DNA from: Gorsachius magnificus
Lineage: Eukaryota; Chordata; Aves; Pelecaniformes; Ardeidae
Length of the DNA stretch: 64,000 bases
Direction of reading: 5' to 3'
Assembly: GCA_034008185.1 (NCBI GenBank)
Contig: CM067081.1
Coordinates: forward strand, 148,396,258 to 148,460,257
Of the stretch, positions 12,991 through 24,072 are shown piece by piece; positions within the stretch are counted from its first letter, which is position 1, and every line of letters starts with the position of its first letter. The notes below the pieces were generated by a model. It had not been told where the DNA came from and ran no database searches. It saw nothing but the letters and a program-made list of their open reading frames with translations. Position numbers and translations under genes: made by a program.

Positions 12991-13600
12991 AGCCTGGAGC
13001 AGGTTGGCAGAGAATCTTGTTTCTCTGCAGCCCCTGCGGGACTTTGGTGATGAGAAGAAAAAACCCTGTGCCTTCACAGAACAGAGGCCTTCAGCGTATC
13101 ATTTTTCCTTCAGAGGTTCAAACGCTTATTTGAACTTGGTTAAAGCTATCTGAACTTCATGACCTAGCAGTATTCAAAGGAAGAATGAGACTAGAATAAA
13201 CTCTGGTATTAAACCAGCCCTGGTGTTGCCTATAACAGTTATATAACAGTATTTCGGATAAAAATGCCCCCTATAACAGTTTTCCAGATAAAACCTCCAA
13301 AAGATCAGAGTCCCTGTGGCCATTTCAGACTGACTGGAACTACTGGCAGCTGAAGGAGGAGCACTGGCTTTTGAACTGCCTGGAAAATGATTTTATAAAA
13401 ACTGAAATACAAAACAAAACACAACACCTAGGCCTCCCTCAATATTTCAAGTTCCTGGGTAGTAAAATGAGTTCAGTCCCATAAACTTGCTACTGAACTA
13501 GAAAACAAAAAGGCCTTAAAACCAAGCATAGGCACACAGCCAGAGGCTGTGGTAGCCAGCTCTGGAGCTTGACCGTGGCTCGGAGCATCTCCTTCCCCAG
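12991..13600. other. Unique sequence with short repeated TATAACAGT motif
   Basis: No gene recognised. The motif TATAACAGT appears three times between 13231 and 13280, twice followed within a few bases by a 'GATAAAA' block, indicating a small local duplication. Confidence 0.4.
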
Positions 13601-13674
13601 GAGCAAGAAGCCCCTCCAGGCTCCTGCTCAGGCCCTGTCTGGTCCCACAGAACGAGCGGGCCCCTTACTCCCAG
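13601..13674 (+). other. Exon-like GC-rich segment with splice-type borders (speculative)
   Basis: A 74-base segment inside a local GC-rich island (about 13535-13705). It is preceded by 'ctccttccccag', a good acceptor, with a branch-point-like 'cttgac' about 30 bases upstream. It is followed by CAG|GTAGAC, a plausible donor. All three forward frames are open across it, which is easy at this length and GC content. I recognise none of the three peptides. It could be a non-coding RNA exon, a rarely used exon or a chance pseudo-exon, which vertebrate DNA contains in large numbers. Confidence 0.15.
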
Positions 13675-16622
13675 GTAGACCCAGAGACCATCTTGGCCCA
13701 TATGACAACTTCAGAATTTGGCTCAAACAGAGTTTGATTTGCCAAAATCGTTCGGGGGGAAGGGTGGAGGATCACAAACAGTCCCCACTCCCTTCTTAAA
13801 GGGCAGTTTAATTCTTAATTGTATAAAGTTGAAGTGTAAAAACTGTATTTTGCATGTATTCTTTGTTTCTAATACTCGGTATCCGTAAGGGGACTCCCTT
13901 GCTTGGCTAGCAGTCGGGATTCATTAGACCTTTTATGATGATTCTTTCTGGTGTGCAGATATATGATGAATCTCAGATGTTTAAATAGCATATAACAGTG
14001 CTCCATTGACCTTGCTGAGTACAGTTGGAGGGAAAGGAAGGTAATTTTCCTCAAAGAAATGTTAAAAATGTGTCTCCACTATAGCCCAGATGCAGAGGAT
14101 AAAGAAACTCCGGAGGGATTAAAATATTTTAGATTAATTTGGAAGAAGGCCACATTGTGTAAAGCCTGGTTAGTTTGGGCCTTTCCAATTCCACGCCATA
14201 TAAACAAACCCATTTAAACTGCATTTGTTAGAAGGAATGTTTAAAAAAAAAAAATCCCCCAAAGTAGTTGTAACTCAAATGACCTCCAGTTCTGTATTCT
14301 CTTCTTACTGCCTAAAGAACAAACATATGTACAATATATTCTAGCCAGAGCTTGTGCAGTTGCTGCATGATTCATACTGCTAGAAAATTAAGTCATTTAA
14401 GTAACGGGATTCTGGCTCCCTCAAGCAAGGTTTTAAAACTGAAGCAAGGTTAGAGATCTGGTTGGTTTTGGAGCCGGCTTCCATACTTTGAACAAGACCA
14501 TTGCTTACAGACCTTTGCTTTTGGCTGGGTGGAAGGAAGTAAAAGAAGAAAGGAAATTGAAGGGAAAAGACAGAAAGAAAAAGGGGGAAAAAGAAAAGAA
14601 CCCATATCAACACAGCTGTGTAAGAACTAACCTAGTGTTCAGTGTGCCACTGTCGGGCAGAAGCAAGTCCTTAATGTTTACTCACTTTCAAGGTCAAATT
14701 TTGCCCCTCTTACTCACACAGAATAGAGGTTTTGCCTGCAGTTTTCCAAAGAAAGAAGTCACAGAGTATGGTACTAAATAACCATAAAAAGTAGATGGTT
14801 GCTGACCCTTATGAGGTAATCAAATTGGGACACAATGGAATATGAGGGTAGCAGTGAGCCAGCCAGAGGGGTAACAGCATGAAACACACAGTGCGTCATT
14901 TTGCATTATTAGCACCTACAAAAAAAGTGGGCACTTAAAATAAAGGGACTTTCCTTATCATAAACCATAAATCCCAGAGCAAATCAACATGAGGAATACC
15001 CTCCTGTCTGCCATGTGGATGAAGAGAGTTGTCCAGTGGTCCCAGGCGTCCTTGAATTCTCAAAATGGTACCCGACTATTTGACCATAATTCAGTCACTG
15101 CGCAAATTCCTCTCCCCTCAGAGGATATGAGGCACCTGGCCCAGCTGAGGGCAATATATTTTCTGCTCTCTCCCAAATACCCAAAGGAGCCAACATAATT
15201 TCACCACCAAACATGAAGATCTTGGAGAGGAATATGGCAACTTGATTAAATTCAGAACAATGCTACTCAACTGTTATAATACAAAATGAGGAAAAATGTA
15301 ATTTTCATTACAAGTAACGCACTTTCAGAGAATAAAAAGCTAAATTTAAATTCTGGGATTTGAGGGCTAGCATCCTTTCTCTTATTGAAGTTATTATGAG
15401 ATGTTCTGAATACAATATTGCAAGAGGCTATGATGGTTCTGACATTATGGCTGTAAAATTCAACTGTGATGTTGGCTTCTGCAGCTATATACATTTGATA
15501 GCACATCATTTGATTGCCACAATGCTACCAGTTTAAGTTTTCCATGTGATCTTCTTCCTCTTGTGTTGCTGCACATTAGTGATAAACATATTCTCCAGCA
15601 TCTCCTGCACATTTTTATTTTAATTGCACCTATAACCAGCCCTGTGCTCCTACGTTCAGCCCGGTTGCATGAATGGAAGGGATACATTAAGCTCTCTTTG
15701 GAGATACTCCAGGTTTTCAGGGATATAACCATAACCAGAAAGCTGGCCAAGGGGATTTTTACATCATCAAAAAATCAATTCAGAATGTAGAAATTCTTGT
15801 GGTTGGGTTTTCTTCTTCGAATGTCATGTATGGACCTTTGTTTGTTGACATACCACTCCATGCATTCATGAAAACAAAATGTTCTCTAGTCACTTAAACT
15901 ATCATGGTAAAACATTTTAAATAAATACTTCACATCATTTCAGCAACAGATGCTAGATAGTAAAACTGCATGTTTGCAACAGAAACAGCCAAGACCTATT
16001 TATTAGTGCTTGGAATTTTCTATTTTGTGCTTCACATTATCACCAGCAATGCATGAAAAACACAACAGCTATTACATCCTAAATTTTCCTTTTAAAATGT
16101 ATTTATTTTTTAAATTTACTCCAAGAAGTACTACAAGAAGTTTATGAGTAGAAGTTAATGTTTTTCAACACTCTTAACTCTGCCTTTTCATTTGTATGTT
16201 TGCTATGATTCACGTATTTTTTCTTCATTTGCATCTTCAGTAGGATTTGGATTTGTCTTCTCTACCATCACACATAGTGGCTCATAAAGAGGCTACTCTA
16301 CTCCATGTAGAAATACATGCAGGACTCTTTGTGATGGCCAAAATATCATCAAGTCGTTCTAACTTCCACCTGTCTAAAACAGAAGTTATGCTCTGCAGAG
16401 AAGTTTCTCACTTGCACCTTAGCAGTGCCATCCTTCATATGTGGAGTACCACTTAAAATTTGGAAGGAGTAATGCCCTTCACACTGCTCATAGTCTTAAA
16501 CTTATGGCATAGCCCCTTAAAAAAAAATCCTGTTCTGAAAGGTAACTCTTCTGAGATACCTTCTTTTTCAGTTTAGCATCAACACTGGTGATCATTAATC
16601 TAAGATAATTTATAAGATATTC
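13675..16622. other. Unique AT-rich non-coding sequence
   Basis: No gene recognised. A Lys/Glu-rich patch at 14530-14600 is a purine-rich low-complexity run. The stretch 14165-14235 contains forkhead-like 'ataaacaaac' and looks less degenerate than its surroundings, with no further support. Confidence 0.4.
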
Positions 16623-16682
16623 AGCCTAAATTTTGCTTCTCTTAGTAGTTCTAGCCTAAATGTTGTTCCTCATAGTACTCCT
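16623..16682 (+). repeat. 30-bp tandem duplication (two diverged copies)
   Basis: Two adjacent 30-base units, 16623-16652 and 16653-16682, both begin AGCCTAAAT. By hand count they match at 24 of 30 positions, so this duplication is older than the one at 11173. Confidence 0.8.
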
Positions 16683-19600
16683 ATTTAGACACTAGTATAC
16701 TAATAATATAACTCCATTCTTAATATTGTCCCTTTCCTGATTTATTCCAATGGAGTATATTTTATCTGTAGTAATAAATTCTGAAATCTTACTGGCTCTT
16801 AGTCAAGTGGCAGAAGTAAGATTAATTTGACTGCTTAATAAATCACATTGGTTCAGTTTAGTTGCATGCTACCTCCAACTTCACGTTGCCTGAGGTGGTC
16901 AGGGGATATGTTAAGGTCATACAAATACACAGTGGGGATGCAGATGTACAGTGATGTAAAGTCACCCAAATGGCTTTGCTCAGAGCCATTTCAGTTTACG
17001 AGTAGGCTTTATGAGCTCTGGTAACAAGGGACACCCCCCCCCAGCTGGTTCCACACAAAGTTTCTTGGGTGCGTCAACTCTTCGTTTCCATCCCCTAGGC
17101 TCCTGGCACCCTCCTTGCTGGGGCATTGGGTGCTGAAGGGAAGCCATGCACAGCCACCTAGCACCAGAAATGAGGCAAGACCCAAGATGTGACTGCAAAG
17201 AGCTGGCTCTGGTGTCCCTGCATCTGTGTCAGGACTAATCTACTGCCTCAATAAGCTATACTCAGTTAACGCTGATTGTTAGTGTGTTAAAGACTATGTA
17301 GACTTAGTTTGTATGGAATAAAACCCCCTGAGAATTCTGCTAAGAAAAAAAATAACTGGAGAGAATAAATTAATAAAAACAATTCATGAAATTAAATTTT
17401 ATTTTGAGATTTGTAATCTCTTTTTTGCAGACTTTTCTCCGGTTTTGCTGCTCAGTATTTTCTTTGTACTTGTAAGGAAATTAGTGCTTAGATTATCCTC
17501 AGTTTTAACACAAGGCAAAAACACAAGAGAGATTTGTCTTTCAGTGATAAAACTAGAGAAAATAGAACACTTATGATAAAACCCTGTCTTTGAAAAACAT
17601 CAGTAAAAAGCCCCCCGAGCTCCACGAACATGTTGCAGACTGCACATGACACATAACTAAGGACTACAATTTTTTGCCTGAGGCTCCCACATTTAACAAA
17701 GGGAAGCACTGCTTTCAACAAAAGATGCTATTCTAGTTATGTGCCCTTTTACCCTGTCAGAGAAACAGCTGGTATCATAAAGTCACAGCTAATTTGTATC
17801 ATGTCTGCACTAACAGTCAGATTCAGTTTGTATCAAACTTTCAAATTTGGACTTAATACCATTTGATGGATGACAGCTTTTCTTGCCTCCCCCCTTCTCA
17901 AAACATATTTAAACAAGTGGAAGCTTTAACGTGTTTCAGAATATATGAAATATATGAAAAAGTGTAAAACTAGTAAATTTAAAAAAAAAAAAAAATCCTA
18001 AGAAGGGTGAGACAATTACACCAGCAGCTCTGTGACAAATAAATAGTGCTTTAAGACAGACATGTGGGTACCAAGTGTAATGGAAAAGAATTTTCTCTTA
18101 AAAAGAAAAGAAAAAACCCCACAACTTACTTGCCTCAGGTAATCTCTTGCAGTTTGGGTTATCTGTTCTCCTAAAAAAAAATTCAGCCTGTCTGCAGAGA
18201 CTTTAAGGGCTTTTTCAAGGTCAGCACTCAACAATTTAGGGAAGGCAAATTTCACTTTTTTTTTTTTTCAAGGGACCTGTTTCTCATTTATGCTATTAAA
18301 TGTCATCTACTCTCATTTTAAGATCCCCGAAGCAGAATGCCTGAACTGTGTAAAGGGACTTTAGTGAAAGTGAGAGTCAGGCCAAAGACTTAACAGCTCC
18401 AAACCCGCAGCGCTGTGTGAGAAAGAGCTGCAGTGATCAGGCTCTTCTTGGAAAACAGGCATGGGGGAACTTCCAGAGATTGGGAGTTCAAGCTCAGTTC
18501 AGATAAACATCTAACGGTGCTGGTGCACTTCTGAGGCTGCCCTCCACAGCACCTGAGTCTACAACATTAGCTGGAGACAAGGTGCTCTCTTGCGATTTCA
18601 ACTACTTCCCACTTTCAGATCATCTAGAAGTATTTCACCAAGGCTCTTTCATCCCACAATCTGTAAGCATCACTGAAATGTAGGCAAGGAAAATCTCACA
18701 ACGTCCTGGGAAGTACGGAAGGGGTTTTTTTTAATTCTTTTTTTAATCCTGCACAGTATAACGATTATCAGTGTTCTGAACAATTGGCCCCATTTATCAA
18801 TAGAAGATAGGTCTGCTCTGTAAACTTATGTACACCAAGTGAACAACATCCCTGGGAAGTTCAAAACAGCAGCATCAGTAATGAAGCCTTAAAGTGACAG
18901 GAGAACTTACTGTGACGGAGCTGAGAAAGAGCAGCTGTCAATGAAGACTGAAGAATCCCAGCTCCCAGCCTATCTGTCCCTCAGTGCACGCACTTCCTGC
19001 CTTAGAAGGTTAATATTGCGCAGAAGACAGTAAGATACAACTTCTGCTGTGCCTAAGATGGGCTTGGCACTGCTCTCTGACGGACTCCTTGCCAGCAAAC
19101 AGATCCAAAGCACAGCATGCTCCTGCCACATCCTCTCCAGTGAGCTATATCTGCTCTCTACCTACTGGGAAGATGCAGATAATCAACTGCACTCCCTTCA
19201 CTCTGAGCACAGCAGTGACTCTGCCCCTACATATGATCCTTGTGCTTGTTCAGATTTATTTTTTTTTTAATGTTCTTAAAGCTCTGTCTGGTAAGGCATG
19301 GTTTATTAGAAGCAGATTTCTCTTCAACTACTCAGTGTGTCAGTTTTACAATTCCTAGGTGGTGTAATTCCTGGAAAATAAAGAATGTTCTTCATCCAAA
19401 ATTTTGGATGAGTCACAGCAGGTTTACTTGTTTTGGTTCACCCTTAAATGAAGCATAACTTTCTATATCTAAATGATGCTCTGGGTTTTTTTGTTTCAGC
19501 TGCCTGTTAGCTCCAAATTTCTTACAAGCAATAAGACTTTTCTAGCAGATGATGCCCACCAATTGGGCTCAGCAGCCAAAGGCAGCTATCGCATTTTCAC

Positions 19601-21253
19601 GGGACTGTGAATTGCATCAGGAAAACGACACTACTACTTCCTAAGCTTGATCCCGTGGCATTAAACTAAACAAAACTCCAAACAGGTGTCTTTAACACCT
19701 CTTCAGTAACCCATCACAACACAAAAAACACCAGGTTCTCGTCTCTCACAAAAGAGCTTTTATCAAAAATTGCCCCGGCTGCATGTAGAGGTCACTTGAA
19801 TTCCCATAAGCTACAGGGAAACTCCGGCAAGATTGAGCGCTGCACCTCCTCTTCCATGCAGAAGAGAGGACAGGTGAGAGAATGAAGGCCCTATGCTCAT
19901 CTCAGTTTAATACATCATAATAAAGACATAGAAAAACATCTTCAGAGACTCTACAGAAAAGATTTCAGTCTTGAATATTGAGAAAAGCTGACCAAAACCT
20001 TTCTTACACAATGTTTCCTAATGGCAAACATCTTGACTTTTAACAAAATGTACGTTTCCAGGGAAGATAAAAAACAATCATCACCAGCCAGTGACTTTGA
20101 ACCTTAACCTTATAGGGTATCACTTATTTTTGAAAGCAGTTTCTATAAGCGTGTCTCAGATTGTCTTCCAAAGTCAGATTTGGCTGTAGTCAAGAATTAA
20201 CACAGGACTGTCACAATAATACTAAACTATATTACTGCTTTTTATACTCAGATAAAGAGATGTGCCTTGTTTCCAGTACTTCACAGAGATAATGCTTGTT
20301 TTTTTTCCTTTCCAAATGGTCCACACAATTTTGTTTAATGATTTTCTAAAGGCAGCTAATGGCCTTTTTCGTTGTATTTTCATTTGTGTCCCCTAAAGAC
20401 CATCCTCCTATTCCGCCAGCTTTACAACGTGAAAGAGGAGGTTAAGCATGGAAAGTATTATCAGATTTTGCCTTTTCCTTCTTCATGACAGAATTCTTCC
20501 ACCATTTCAACAAGTGCTGTGCAAGCACCATGGGTACTTCAGCATGAGACTGATGACACTAGCCCTGCATCCTACGCTTGGAGTAGATGAATGAGTCCCT
20601 GAAGGACAGATTTTCAGATGCAATTTATGCAACAAAATAAGGCACCAGCACTAGCTCAGAAATACACTGAAGCACAGTCTCAGTTTTGAGGGACTGAAAT
20701 GCCTTCTTTCAACACCACAGTCTGCATGCTCAGACATGTCTACAAATACAACTGCAGTTGCTGAGCTATCAGAAAAACTCTGGAGGGCAGTCACTGCTCT
20801 CTTTGAATATCCTATCCTAAGCACAGGGGGAGAACACTTGCATTTCTGATCCCATTTGCTTTTGGACGGTATGGCGTCCCTCTCCTTTGGTCAAATTTTT
20901 AAAGAATTTAGGTACCTCATAAAAGCATGACCCAAGGAAGCACATGGGAACTTAAATTCAGTGATCTCACTGGAAGGAGTGTTTCACGGGAAATTTTAGA
21001 ACATTTAGGCTGGTCCTGAATCAGAAAGAAACCCTAATTTTAGAATATCAACTTTCCCTATAAACTGGAAATCTCAAATTGTATCTAGCTTCAGTCTTAA
21101 ATACTCCCCCCACAAAGGCTTGAAAGTAATGTAGAACTCAGAAATGACAACCAGGGCACAGAACAGCCTGCAACAATTATCAGCCCATTCAGCACTTGCA
21201 CAAACCTTCTGAGAAGCGTAGGCAAAATTAAATCCGCTTCCCCATGGACGATG
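16683..21253. other. Unique non-coding sequence
   Basis: No gene or repeat recognised. There are A and T runs near 17981, 18256 and 19260, a short 9-base tandem at 17939-17958, and a small inverted repeat AGGTGT/ACACCT at 19684-19700. The region 19590-19860 carries more CpG than its surroundings. Confidence 0.4.
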
Positions 21254-21281
21254 ACAAAAACAGCTAAAACAAAAACAGCTA
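21254..21281 (+). repeat. 13-bp direct duplication at the CR1 5' junction
   Basis: ACAAAAACAGCTA occurs at 21254-21266 and again at 21269-21281. The second copy runs into the first CR1-homologous bases (GCTACTAAAATG begins at 21278). A direct duplication exactly at the point of 5' truncation suggests filler or slippage during LINE integration, or chance in an A-rich target. Confidence 0.7.
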
Positions 21282-21634
21282 CTAAAATGATCCGAGGGCT
21301 GGAGCACCTCTCTTATGAGGACAGGCTGAGGGAGTTGGGCTTGTTCAGCCTGGAGAAGAGAAGGCTGCGGGGAGACCTGATGGCGGCCTTTCAGTATCTA
21401 AAGGGGGCCTGTAGGAAAGATGGGGAAAATCTTTTTAGTAGGGCCAGCTGTGACAGGACAAGGGGTAATGGTTTTAAACTAAACCAGGGTAGGTTTAGAC
21501 TGGATATAAGGAAGAAATTCTTTACAATGAGGGTGGTGAAACACTGGAACAGGTTGCCCAGAGAGGTGGTGGAGGCCCCATCCCTGGAAACATTCAAGGC
21601 CAGGTTGGATGGGGCTCTGAGCAACCTGATCTAG
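21278..21634 (+). pseudogene. CR1 ORF2 C-terminal fragment
   Basis: The reading frame covers only the region downstream of the reverse-transcriptase core. It starts at '...[17 protein letters not shown]' and ends '...[10 protein letters not shown]' then TAG. This part of CR1 ORF2 follows the RT domain; the endonuclease, RT core and any start codon are missing. The frame is still open, and the open frame extends upstream to an ATG at 21251 in flanking DNA, but that start is accidental. It contains [39 protein letters not shown] and [13 protein letters not shown], all CR1 C-terminal signatures. It keeps the four residues GLEH that the 48-kb copy has lost. It is a dead fragment with no expected function. 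Confidence 0.93.
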
Positions 21635-21727
21635 TTAGTGGTGTCCCTGCTCACTGCAGGGGGGTTGGACTAGATGACCTCTAGGGGTCCCTTCCAACCC
21701 AAAACATTCTATGATTCTATGATTCTA
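21278..21727 (+). mobile_element. CR1 LINE, 5'-truncated 3' end (young)
   Basis: This is the last ~450 bp of a CR1 element: the C-terminal part of ORF2 (to the stop at 21632-21634), then a short 3' UTR. The UTR carries the stem GGTTGGA/TCCAACC (21663-21669 with 21693-21699) and terminal octamers ATTCTATG ATTCTATG ATTCTA (21706-21727). Octamer repeats behind a hairpin are the hallmark of CR1 3' ends, where reverse transcription starts. It matches the copy at 48269-48700 with about 17 single-base differences over ~430 bases by hand count, plus a 12-base gap. AAAACAG occurs at both ends (21272-21278 and 21727-21733) and may be a short target duplication or chance. Confidence 0.95.
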
Positions 21728-23149
21728 AAACAGGCCCAGACCCAGCATTCCTGATGTGGGGGGGAAGGCTGCAGGAGATGAAAGGCAATGCAACCAGTGT
21801 TCTGCCTGCCACCATGTCTCTCTCCTCCTCCACACGGCTCTTGCCAAAAAGAGGGGGAATGGAGCAGAAGTACAGAGGAGGTCCAGGCATACAGAGAACA
21901 TGGTCACTCACCAGTGAGAAGGAGCAGCTTGCTGTACCCTGAATTAACTGAAGATGGTGGTCTCTAAGGGAGTTGCCTTGACCCTGGCTCTGTATTTCAG
22001 ACTCCATCAGTCTGCTGTCATAGGCACTGCTTAAACTTAGAGCCAGTCCTCGGTTTGTCTCCAGTCTGGAATTTCTGTATATTGAGGGGCTGAAGTTTGC
22101 GCACATTATAAACACTTCCTTTAAATGGTTTGTGAGCCTTCACTTGTTCTGGCAGTGAAAGAACAATGTTTGTAAAAACGTCTAAGTCTTACACGTTGTA
22201 AATAGTCAGTAAACATGGTTCCTTGGACTCTCACAGACTCCTCAGAGCCTGCTTGCTCTAAAAAGTACAGAAGATACAACAGGACAGTAACACACCAGCA
22301 CATGACCTTAGTACAATCAAGGTGATTTAAGACTCCCATTGCAAGCAAAAACTTGCTGAAATCACTAGAGAAATAAATATAGCTATTAAAAGAATGGCTA
22401 TACACCTGCAAAATGATTCCCATAAAATTCAAAGATTTTGATTTGAAGATAAAATTCAAGACAAAATCCTTTAAAGGTACTGTCAGTTCTGAAGAAAGTA
22501 ACCTCTGGTGACAGTGGTCCCAGAGGAACAGGAGTCAAGGGTCTGTCTGCAGGGATGTCCACCAGTCTTCAGAGAGATTTGGATCAGCCCCCAAAGCAAG
22601 CAAGCACACAGGGGAAAAAAGAATACCCAATATAAAAGCCTCAGTATAAAAAAGCCCAATACAGAAAAACCTTCTGAATACGACAGGCAAGGAAATCTGA
22701 AGTAATTACTTTGATCATACTCACAGGAAGGCAATCAGAGGAAATATTCTGAGCTTTTCAGTAACAAACCTGCTGCTGATGAATTCAAAACGATGACTCC
22801 AGAAAATAGAGGTGATCACTGTACAGAAATAGACAATAAAGAACATTGTGTACCAATGGCATAATTATTGTGCTTCTCTTCATTTTTCGTTGCTAAAGTC
22901 TTCCTTAACAACACCCCCACAAAGGTTTTTTTAAATTATGGAATAAAACAGAAAAATTTTGCAAGAGACTGACAAAACCCGCTATCAACAGCTCTATAAA
23001 TTAGAGTTTGACAGAACAGACTTTGATTTCCTAAAATCTCTTGAAGTCACTCACTAAAACCTCTTTAAGAAATGAAGCTGATACAGGCTAAGCTGAACAT
23101 TCTCTCGTGATTAGTAAAAGACTAAGCAAAGCATCAGACCAGCGGTGAG
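21728..23149. other. Unique non-coding sequence
   Basis: No gene recognised. The minus-strand frames 21717-22115 (132 codons) and 22121-22459 (112 codons) are among the longer ones here, but neither peptide resembles a known family, and lengths like these are expected by chance in 64 kb. Confidence 0.4.
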
Positions 23150-24072
23150 TTTTCATAACAGAGCAAGGTTTCCAGCATACCTCCCTAAGGATCTATACTG
23201 AGGACTGTAGTATTCAACATATTCATAAAAGCACTCTGCAAAAGCAGATGAGCAGTGAGAAGACAAAGTCTGTAAATTATACAAAACTATTCATTGTAAT
23301 AAAATTTAAAGTCAATACAAAGAACAGGGGAAAGAGTTCATAGGAATTCATTTCTATGGTCAGACTAAATTCTATGTTCATAAGTAAAGGTACAGAGGAA
23401 AAAAAACATTATATCTGTATCAGTGATCAACTCTAAATGAGCCAGTAACACTCAGCAAAGACATTTTGGAGCCTGAGGAAGAAGTGTCTGAAAATATTAG
23501 CTGACTGGCCAGCAGCTGTCAAAAGGCAAGAATCATTAGGGAGAAATCTAGGTTCTATCTAGGTCACACATATAGATATACGGTATACCTATGTTTTCAT
23601 TTTTGCATGAAGTTCTGGTTACCCTTTCTCAAGACAAGCCCAAGGAAAGGGGTACCAACAATTATCAGAGCTATGGCACAGTTCTTACCTAGGAGACTAT
23701 CTGGAGTACAACTCTTCCATTTGAAAGAGAGATATGATTGAGGCAGGGTATGAGAAAGATCCTGAATGGTTTTTAAACAGTAAATGCTGTTTATTGTTGT
23801 ACAAGAACTATGATTCAAGAAGGAATCTAAAAAAATCATGGAGGACAGTTTCATCAGCTATGAAATACAATAGTCTGGATGTGCCCTCTAGCTTAGAAAG
23901 TCCCAAAGCAGATTGCCAGACTCTGGGAGAGCACATAAAAGGAAAAGCCATTCTACACTCATCTGCTTTCTCTTGCTTTACTATAAGTGACTGTTTCAGT
24001 GTCAGTCAGAGATAGGACACTAACCTAGATGGACCCTTGCTCTGAGCCAGCATGACAACAATTCTATAAATG
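23150..24072 (+). mobile_element. Ancient CR1-type LINE remnant
   Basis: A decayed LINE in sense orientation. Near its 5' edge the frame at 23189-23239 reads GSILRTVVFNIFIKALC, matching the CR1 RT segment [16 protein letters not shown]. Just after it, '...cagtgagaagacaaagtctg...atacaaaactattc' corresponds to the consensus around the FADD catalytic site. Its 3' end, 'cctagatggacccttgctctgagccagcatgac' read in pieces at 24025-24055, matches the tail of old CR1 subfamilies known from turtles and other reptiles, followed by 'acaattctat'. Many stops and indels lie between. Boundaries are approximate. Confidence 0.8.
23189..23239 (+). pseudogene. Reverse-transcriptase relic inside ancient CR1
   Basis: Seventeen codons read GSILRTVVFNIFIKALC. 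The same segment in the better-preserved copy at 47.7 kb is [16 protein letters not shown]. This is the part of the RT palm between motif B and the FADD catalytic box. The following catalytic box is destroyed by substitutions. It is recognisable only as a molecular fossil. Confidence 0.75.

Noticed and set aside
21717..22115. 132-codon minus-strand open frame beginning at the CR1 tail
   Set aside because: Composition and sequence resemble no family, and it terminates at the edge of the CR1 octamers; treated as chance.
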